NCBI GenBank assembly: GCA_022707665.1
Contig: JAKJAE010000059.1
Location: forward strand, 1 to 11,939
Source: Chloroflexota bacterium
GTDB taxonomy: Bacteria; Chloroflexota; Anaerolineae; B4-G1; SLSP01
Reading direction: 5' to 3'
DNA length: 11,939 bases
A program made the translations under genes and the position numbers. This document shows, piece after piece, positions 7,442-11,939 of the stretch. The first letter of the stretch is position 1. The number at the start of each line of letters is the position of its first letter. The notes under the pieces were generated by a model. That model made no database searches. It was not told where the DNA came from and worked only from the letters and a program-made list of their open reading frames with translations.

Positions 7442-7918
7442 TCAGCGGTGGTGATCGATCCCGATATAGGTGTCGACGAATTTCACGATGCGGGCCTCAT
7501 CCACCTCATCGAGCAGATCGATTCTCTGCCAGGCTGTCAGGGCGATGCGGGCGTCCATCTGGGGATAGGGCGCCAAGATCACGAACCTGTCGTATGTTCC
7601 GACGATGCGGCTAAGCTCAGCGACGACTTCGGGGCAGGCGTCGGGGCAGTTGTACTGGACCATAACGCCGCCATCCTCGAGGTTGTGCACCTGCAACTCG
7701 TTAGGGATGGGGCGATCGTGAAATCCCCATCGGGCGAGCGATTCGTAGTGCGGCCCCGACGTTGGCGGTGTTGAGTTGTAGGTTGCGGTCTGCGGGTACT
7801 GAATGTGTTCGTTGCCCAGCTAGGCCACGGCACGTCCAGGCCGAGGGCGCGCTGCATCATAGACGAGCAGGCCAAAGGCGAGAAAGCCCGCTGCGATCAG
7901 CAGCGTGGGGAAGCTCAA
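7442..7918 (-). pseudogene. DUF3105-family membrane-anchored protein, interrupted by an in-frame TAG
   Basis: Reading the - strand from TTG 7918 to TGA 7444-7442 gives 158 sense positions that look like a complete DUF3105 protein, except for one amber codon at 7822-7820 (codon 33). Before the stop: a single hydrophobic anchor (FPTLLIAAGFLAFGLLVYD) and a linker RPRPGRAVA. After it: LGNEHIQYPQTATYNSTPPT, then SGPHYESLARWGFHDRPIPN, VHNLEDGGVMVQYN, a Cys pair CPDAC, ILAPYPQM and ALTAWQR, which are typical DUF3105 motifs. The stop falls just before LGNEH, where the family has a normal residue; GAG or CAG to TAG would explain it. The start is also poor: the nearest ATG (7931) is 1 nt out of frame, and a TGA at 7930-7928 bars earlier in-frame starts, so only TTG 7918 remains. 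A 84-residue fragment from TTG 7696 would lack anchor and PPTSGPH motif. The family's function is unknown; several members are predicted extracytoplasmic. Most likely a recent pseudogene, or a sequencing error. Confidence 0.8.
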
Positions 7919-8002
7919 GCCCCGGCGTCATGTTCGTTGTTTGATCTTGTGCTTGCTTATAGCGGTATGGCGTTCCTTTGGGTGAGGGCAGCCCGCCCGG
8001 TG

Positions 8003-8031
8003 ATAGTATATGCTATATAGTATATACGTAT
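8003..8031. repeat. AT-rich patch with 9-bp direct repeat, period 14, next to a small palindrome
   Basis: ATAGTATAT occurs at 8003-8011 and again at 8017-8025 with 5 nt (GCTAT) between; ATACGTAT at 8024-8031 is a perfect palindrome overlapping the second copy. About 30 nt are almost pure AT in an otherwise GC-rich window. It lies downstream of the rpmG terminator and some 70-100 nt upstream of the DUF3105 gene on the - strand, so it may be a promoter or operator region for region 2. I found TATACT-like -10 hexamers on the - strand but no matching -35. Confidence 0.45.
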
Positions 8032-8052
8032 CTTCACTAAAAAACCACCATG

Positions 8053-8088
8053 AACAACAAGCCCGGTGCTCAGAAATGAGCACCGGGC
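8053..8088 (-). terminator. Intrinsic terminator of rpmG
   Basis: Perfect 12-bp stem GCCCGGTGCTCA (8061-8072) / TGAGCACCGGGC (8077-8088) with a 4-nt loop. On the - strand it is followed by TTGTTGTT (8060-8053). It lies 41 nt after the rpmG stop. The U-run is interrupted but the stem is strong and GC-rich. Confidence 0.85.
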
Positions 8089-8129
8089 CAAATGGTCGCG
8101 CTTCGTGAGGCTAGAGAAGCCCCTGGAGG

Positions 8130-8291
8130 TTACTTGGTCTCGCGATAGATGACGTGCTTGCGCAGGAATGGGTCGTACCGGCGCAACTCCAGGCGTTGGG
8201 TGTCATTGCGACGATTCTTCTGCGTGTAGTACATGTGCCCGCTCTCAGTGCTCTTCATCTTGACGAGAACGCGTGTGCCCTTCTTAGCCAT
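8130..8291 (-). CDS. rpmG: 50S ribosomal protein L33
   Basis: A 53-residue basic protein starting [20 protein letters not shown] and ending [14 protein letters not shown], with [20 protein letters not shown] between. This is the standard L33 layout and length; L33 sits in the large subunit near the E site. It has none of the CxxC zinc-binding pairs, so it is the zinc-free (C-minus) type, which does not need zinc. The SD AGGAGG lies 7 nt before ATG 8291, close to ideal. It has its own consensus promoter and terminator and so forms a single-gene transcription unit here; in many bacteria rpmG neighbours secE-nusG or rpmB instead. Confidence 0.97.
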   Translation of the reverse strand: MAKKGTRVLVKMKSTESGHMYYTQKNRRNDTQRLELRRYDPFLRKHVIYRETK

Positions 8292-8316
8292 AATCGATCC
8301 TCCTCATCATACAAGG

Positions 8317-8336
8317 TGGCCCTATGGACGGGGCCA
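8317..8336. other. Small hairpin in the rpmG 5' leader
   Basis: TGGCCC (8317-8322) / GGGCCA (8331-8336) with an 8-nt loop, located in the untranslated leader between the rpmG promoter and its SD. It is short and could be incidental; a role in leader stability or autogenous control is only a possibility. Confidence 0.35.
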
Positions 8337-8366
8337 GCCGTAGTTACGTGGCTCCAGAACGCGTGC

Positions 8367-8394
8367 ATTATAACGTGGACGGGGGGACTGTCAA
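8367..8394 (-). promoter_or_regulatory. Consensus sigma70-type promoter of rpmG
   Basis: On the - strand TTGACA (8394-8389), 16-bp spacer, TATAAT (8372-8367). Both hexamers match consensus 6/6. Transcription should start near 8360, giving a leader of about 70 nt before the rpmG ATG at 8291. Such a strong promoter suits a ribosomal protein gene. Confidence 0.88.
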
Positions 8395-8692
8395 GGCGGG
8401 CTCAGAACAGGGCTATTGCATTTCGGGCCAGCACGACAGCATGACATCGCGAGGGCACGTGTTGGAACGCGGCGGACCCTTGCAAGGCTTCCGAGCGCAC
8501 AACCGCGCTAATCCCAGAACCCTTCGCAAGGTGCGGAAACCTTGCGAAGGGAGGCTGTGCGCTCCCGCGCCAGCGGAATGCGAGAGCCCTGGAAGCCGGG
8601 CAGGTTGAGGAATCGGGCCTTCGTGGTAGAACGATGGGGAACTGCGCCCGGCCTGTGGTCAGGGTCGTTGTGCTCTGGAGGAGGAACCATCT
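8395..8692. other. Gene-free stretch between the rpmG promoter and the GT2 gene
   Basis: I find no convincing coding frame in these 298 bases; a - strand frame that crosses into the GT2 gene resembles no family I know. The stretch holds the inverted-repeat cluster (8478-8597) and, at its right end, a strong SD (GGAGGAGG, 8677-8684) for the GT2 gene. No good promoter for the GT2 gene was seen; the best match is poor. Confidence 0.6.
8478..8597. repeat. Cluster of nested inverted repeats
   Basis: Core: CCCTTCGCAAGG (8520-8531), 8-nt loop, CCTTGCGAAGGG (8540-8551), a perfect 12-bp inverted repeat. Around it lie GAGCGCACA (8493-8501) / TGTGCGCTC (8556-8564), 9 bp perfect, and GGCTTCC (8486-8492) / GGAAGCC (8591-8597), 7 bp. 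A separate perfect palindrome CCTTGCAAGG (8478-8487) resembles the core arms, so CCTTnGCAAGG-like units occur three times. No T-run follows, so a terminator is unlikely. Possible explanations are a dispersed palindromic element (REP- or MITE-like), a folded RNA leader, or a protein-binding site between the divergent rpmG and glycosyltransferase genes. Confidence 0.6.
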
Positions 8693-9661
8693 ATGTCGCA
8701 CAAGCATGTGGGAGCACCCGAGCTCGAACTCTCGATCGTGTTGCCGATCTACAACGAGGCCGGAAACCTGCAGCTCTTCATCCCGGAGTTGTCTGCGGCG
8801 TTGGGTGCTCTGGGACGCACCTACGAGATCATTGCTGTGGACGATGGTAGCTCTGACGACAGTGTGGCGATACTGCGCACACTCAAGTCGGATGAGCCAC
8901 ATCTGCGCATCGTCCGGTTCAGACGCAACTTCGGGCAGACTGCTGCGTTTGCTGCCGGGTTTGATCTATCGCGAGGTCGGTATGTCATCACAATGGACGC
9001 CGACGGACAGAACGATCCGGCTGATGTCGCGAAGATGCTGAAGGTAGCGGAAGAGGGCGACTACGACATTGTGAGTGGTTGGCGCCAGGAGCGCAAGGAG
9101 CCGCTTCTGTCACGACGCTTGCCGTCGATGCTGGCCAACCGGATCATTGGCCGGTCTACTGGCGTCAAGCTTCACGACTACGGCTGTTCGTTGAAGATCT
9201 ATCACCACGATGTTGCGAAGAACGTGAACCTTTATGGCGAGCTTCACCGCTTTATTCCGGCGCTTGCGTCAGGGCTTGGTGTGCGAGTTGCCGAGGTTCC
9301 GGTCAACGATCGCCCCCGCACCTTCGGGAAATCGAAGTACAACCTATCCAAAACGGTTCGCGTCATCCTGGATTTGGTGACGGTCTCCTTTCTGTTAAGC
9401 TATATGGGCCGCCCGATGCAGCTCTTTGGGCTGGCGGGGCTGGCCAGTGGGAGCATTGGTTTCCTGGTGGCGCTGTACCTCGCGCTGTTCAAGATCTTCA
9501 CCGGCGCTGACATCGGCAACCGCCCATTGCTCTCGCTGGCGATCCTGCTCATGATCCTCGGCGCGCAGTTCCTGGTGATGGGCTTGCTGGGCGAGCTCCA
9601 GGCGCGAACCTATTACGAGGTCCAGGAAAAACCGGTCTACGCGATCCGAACTGAGGAGTAG
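8693..9661 (+). CDS. GT2 glycosyltransferase, polyprenyl-phosphate sugar synthase type, with two C-terminal membrane helices
   Basis: A 322-residue GT-A enzyme expected to move a sugar from a nucleotide donor onto a polyprenyl (undecaprenyl or dolichyl-like) phosphate at the cytoplasmic membrane face. Residues ~12-235 form the GT2 domain: SIVLPIYNEAGN (14-25), VDDGSSDDS (49-57), NFGQTAAFAAGFD (79-91), the metal-binding MDADGQNDP (101-109, DxD at 102-104), SGWRQERKEP (128-137), LHDYGCSLK (160-168), YGELHRFIPA (181-190) and RTFGKSKYNL (209-218). Two hydrophobic helices follow (~243-268 and ~279-303), as in the DPM1/GtrB-like membrane-anchored group. ATG 8693 has AGGAGG 8 nt upstream. The next gene starts 1 nt after the stop and encodes a GT-C enzyme that would use the lipid-linked sugar, which supports this role. 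Sugar and lipid identity are not visible in the sequence. Confidence 0.92.
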   Translation: MSHKHVGAPELELSIVLPIYNEAGNLQLFIPELSAALGALGRTYEIIAVDDGSSDDSVAILRTLKSDEPHLRIVRFRRNFGQTAAFAAGFDLSRGRYVITMDADGQNDPADVAKMLKVAEEGDYDIVSGWRQERKEPLLSRRLPSMLANRIIGRSTGVKLHDYGCSLKIYHHDVAKNVNLYGELHRFIPALASGLGVRVAEVPVNDRPRTFGKSKYNLSKTVRVILDLVTVSFLLSYMGRPMQLFGLAGLASGSIGFLVALYLALFKIFTGADIGNRPLLSLAILLMILGAQFLVMGLLGELQARTYYEVQEKPVYAIRTEE

Positions 9662-9662
9662 C

Positions 9663-11939
9663 GTGAAACGGCGGTCGCGCCGGACTGATTCGATCGCCTT
9701 GAGCGCCGCCATCTTCGCTGTGGCGTTCATCGTTCGTCTGATGCCGTTGGGACTCTACGTCACGCCGGATGAACCGATCTGGGTTCTGCGCAGTCACGAG
9801 TTCCTCCAGGCTGTCGAGACTTCCGATCTGGCAGCTATCCCTCAGACAGGCCATCCCGGGATGACGACGATGGCTCTTGGGGCGTTGGGCATCTGGCTAT
9901 CGGAGCGGGTTAATCCAGCCGAGGCTGCAGCACAGCGCGATTGGATCGATCGTATCGCCACGCTGGCGCCTGAGAATGGCGCGGCTTTCCCACACCTGGT
10001 TGCCTTTCTGCCTGCAGGCCGGATCCTCGTTGCGTGCGTGACGTCGGCGGGGTTGGCTCTTGTTCACGTGGTCATCAGACGCCGGATCGGCGGTCGGGTT
10101 GCCAGGTTGGCGGCTTTGTGTCTGGCCCTTGACCCCTTTCTCGCCGGTCATTCGGGGCTGCTCCACACGGATGGGCTTCAGGCAACCTTTGTACTCCTGG
10201 CTGTGGCCTACACCCTGCCGGTTCGCTGGCAGGCGACAGACACAGCCGTCCGTGAATGGCTACCCAGCACCGTGGCGACTGCGGCTTTCCTGGCATTGGC
10301 GGGCCTGACCAAGATGCTCGGGCTACTGGCGGCGCCAGGACTGGCACTGGCTCTCTTTCTCTGGTGGAAAGGCCCAATCCACGTGCGGGTCGCCCGCGTC
10401 GTCGTGCTAGCACTGCTGACAACGGCATTCCTGGTGCTGCTCTATCCCCCCATGTGGCTCTCACCCCGAGAGGCATTGGCATCGCTTATTGGAGCCGTGA
10501 CCTACCACGAGGGCATTGGCCTCCGTCCCGTGTTCTTTGCCGGTGGGACGAGCACCGATCCGGGGGTGTGGTTCTACCCGGTCGTGTTGCTCTTCCGGTT
10601 GACGCCACCGGTGTTGGTTGGTCTCCTTTCCTGGATTTGGCGTTGCCGCGACAGTCACTTCAGCCATTTCCGTTCCCTGATCTGGACTCTGCTACCCGCT
10701 CTCAGTACTCTGGTTGGCATCACGACCGCAGAGAAGAAGTTCGACCGGTATGTGTTGACCCTCATCCCGCCGCTCACACTCGTAGGGGCAATGGCCTGGT
10801 CGCACCGGCGCCGGGGCGTGCGGTCTGCTGTGCTTGCCAGCCTGGCACTGCCGTGGGTGCTCGTGGCGTTGTTACCGCTGCAGTACGCAAATCCTATGCT
10901 TGGGGGACCGTGGGTTGCCCAGCATGTGGTGCCTCTGGGTTGGGGGGAGGCGTCGGGGCTAGCGGTCCGTTGGCTGAACCGTCACGCTGAGGGCGCGTCG
11001 GTGATGACAGGCAATGTCCCGGGCACGGCGGGTCTCTTCGCGGGGAGCACCATCGCCTGGGACGAGAGTCGCCTGGGCTGTACGGATTTCCTCGTTGGCG
11101 GGGACAACCCCTTGCCCGGACGGTATGCTCTTCTGGCTGAGCTTAGGTCTGGCGGGAGGGTGCAGTCTCGAGTCTATGGCCACATCCAGACACCTGAGTC
11201 TTCAGGGCCATTTGTCGCGCCCGGCCCACTGCCGGGGTTGCCTCCCGATGCTGGGGCGCCGGCCACGGATTCCGCTACGTTGTGGGCGTGGCTCGCGCAA
11301 CAGGCCTCAGAGGGGAGTTTCTACTGGATCCATGCCCCGCAATGCCACCCATTGACGGAGGCTCAGCTCAGACGTGCCGTCGATCAGGCGGTTGAAAGGG
11401 GAAGTCTCGACTGTGAGGCGGATGCTCCAATCTCCGGGTGGGAGGTCGAAAAGTGCACAGTCCTGGACGACCTCCCGAAGGACTCTCCTTACCTTGCGCG
11501 TGTTGGAGGCGGCCTGGATCTCCTGGCCACGACCTGGGATGATGTGACGCGACCTCCCGATCCGCTGACAGTCCGCTTGCGCTGGTGGGCTCAGGTACCC
11601 CAGGATGAGGTGGAGGTCTACCTGGCCCTGCGCGGTGACGGTGATGGGGATGAGGTCATCTGGGCGGAAGGAGGACGCAGGCTGCTCAGTGACTGGGGTT
11701 GGGCCGCGCCGGACTGGCCTGTGGGAGTGGCTGTCGACACAGAGGCCTACATTGTCCTGCCGCCGCACCTTCCCCCTGGGTCCTACCGCCTCGTGTTGCG
11801 CGTCAGTGGCCTGCAGGGGATGTTGGGCATCGGACGTGCCGACGGGAGCTTTGGCGGGACGGAGTTGGCCCTGGGTGTCGTGGAGGTGGGGCCGGCGCGT
11901 GGGCCTGCTGCTGAACTGACTCTGGATAGGCCCGCAGAT
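9663..11939 (+). CDS. GT-C family membrane glycosyltransferase (ArnT/PMT-like), 3' end outside window
   Basis: One uninterrupted frame of 759 codons runs from GTG 9663 to the right edge with no stop. GTG is chosen because GAGGAG (9653-9658) lies 4 nt upstream, inside the end of the GT2 gene, and because a later ATG (codon 27) would cut the first helix. The N-terminus MKRRSRR precedes helix 1 (~11-31). The acidic pair Asp36-Glu37 in TPDEPIWVLRS sits in the first outside loop, as in lipid-sugar-dependent GT-C enzymes (ArnT, PMT, GT39 and GT83). HPGMTT (64-69), LLHTDGLQAT (166-175) and EKKFDRYVL (357-365) also fit. I count about 11 hydrophobic segments to residue ~408. From there on the protein is soluble: GWGEASGLAVRWLN (426-439), an unassigned region 440-610, then a probable beta-sandwich (617-743, with LPPGSYRLVLRV). 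It presumably transfers sugar from the GT2 product to a protein, lipid or wall polymer outside the membrane. Confidence 0.88.
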   Translation, partial: MKRRSRRTDSIALSAAIFAVAFIVRLMPLGLYVTPDEPIWVLRSHEFLQAVETSDLAAIPQTGHPGMTTMALGALGIWLSERVNPAEAAAQRDWIDRIATLAPENGAAFPHLVAFLPAGRILVACVTSAGLALVHVVIRRRIGGRVARLAALCLALDPFLAGHSGLLHTDGLQATFVLLAVAYTLPVRWQATDTAVREWLPSTVATAAFLALAGLTKMLGLLAAPGLALALFLWWKGPIHVRVARVVVLALLTTAFLVLLYPPMWLSPREALASLIGAVTYHEGIGLRPVFFAGGTSTDPGVWFYPVVLLFRLTPPVLVGLLSWIWRCRDSHFSHFRSLIWTLLPALSTLVGITTAEKKFDRYVLTLIPPLTLVGAMAWSHRRRGVRSAVLASLALPWVLVALLPLQYANPMLGGPWVAQHVVPLGWGEASGLAVRWLNRHAEGASVMTGNVPGTAGLFAGSTIAWDESRLGCTDFLVGGDNPLPGRYALLAELRSGGRVQSRVYGHIQTPESSGPFVAPGPLPGLPPDAGAPATDSATLWAWLAQQASEGSFYWIHAPQCHPLTEAQLRRAVDQAVERGSLDCEADAPISGWEVEKCTVLDDLPKDSPYLARVGGGLDLLATTWDDVTRPPDPLTVRLRWWAQVPQDEVEVYLALRGDGDGDEVIWAEGGRRLLSDWGWAAPDWPVGVAVDTEAYIVLPPHLPPGSYRLVLRVSGLQGMLGIGRADGSFGGTELALGVVEVGPARGPAAELTLDRPAD

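Noticed and set aside
7579..7875. 98-codon - strand frame overlapping the DUF3105 region
   Set aside because: It is the wrong frame; the DUF3105 motifs appear only in the frame that contains the TAG.
8478..8597. CRISPR array or intrinsic terminator
   Set aside because: The units are palindromic and unevenly spaced with no spacers of constant length, and no T-run follows the hairpins.
8605..8632. Possible + strand promoter TTGAGG - 16 bp - TAGAAC before the GT2 gene
   Set aside because: Only 4/6 in each hexamer; too weak to call in GC-rich DNA.
8402..8902. 166-codon - strand frame over the intergenic repeats and the GT2 start
   Set aside because: No recognisable motif, and it runs antisense into the clearly coding GT2 gene.
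10256..10990. 244-codon + strand frame
   Set aside because: Shadow of the GT-C gene, which is open in another frame over the whole stretch and has the family motifs and hydrophobic helices.

Overview
The window reads as a piece of a bacterial chromosome with fairly high GC (clearly above 60 % by eye), dense genes and short intergenic gaps. The fused shikimate kinase/3-dehydroquinate synthase, the DapL-type aminotransferase and the GT-C protein with a large C-terminal soluble part together suggest a member of the Chloroflexota (Thermomicrobia or Anaerolineae-like). That placement is an inference from protein style, not from a marker search. There is no sign of phage, IS element, CRISPR array, tRNA or rRNA.

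Region 1 (1-5255, + strand) is an aromatic amino-acid operon. It holds the 3' end of tyrS (tyrosyl-tRNA synthetase), aroC (chorismate synthase), a fused aroK-aroB gene, aroQ (type II 3-dehydroquinate dehydratase) and a class I/II aminotransferase of the LL-diaminopimelate aminotransferase family. Gaps are 39, 21 and 35 nt, and the last pair overlaps by 11 nt. Four shikimate-pathway activities sit in three genes; aroE, aroA and DAHP synthase are not in the window.

Region 2 (5252-7931, - strand) runs in the opposite direction and meets the operon tail to tail, the two stop codons sharing one CTAG. Read 5' to 3' it holds a broken DUF3105-family gene (one in-frame amber codon), a 12-helix MFS transporter and an alkaline-phosphatase-superfamily ('sulfatase-like') protein resembling the STM4013 family. 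The last two look translationally linked through a tiny leader ORF.

Region 3 (7932-8692) holds rpmG (ribosomal protein L33, - strand), too short to be noticed by simple ORF calling. It has a textbook sigma70-type promoter upstream and a strong hairpin terminator downstream. Beyond the terminator lies an AT-rich patch with a 14-bp-period direct repeat. Upstream of the rpmG promoter lies a cluster of nested inverted repeats.

Region 4 (8693-11939, + strand) is a two-gene glycosylation unit. A membrane-anchored GT2 enzyme of the polyprenyl/dolichyl-phosphate sugar synthase type is followed after 1 nt by a large GT-C membrane glycosyltransferase that is open to the end of the window (759 codons seen, 3' end missing). 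The likely logic is that the first enzyme makes a lipid-linked sugar on the cytoplasmic face and the second transfers that sugar outside the membrane.

I see no wholly new system. The points most worth a second look are the amber-interrupted DUF3105 gene, the roughly 27-residue insert in AroC, the hydrolase with a Thr in place of a sulfatase signature, its leader ORF, and the inverted-repeat cluster at 8478-8597.
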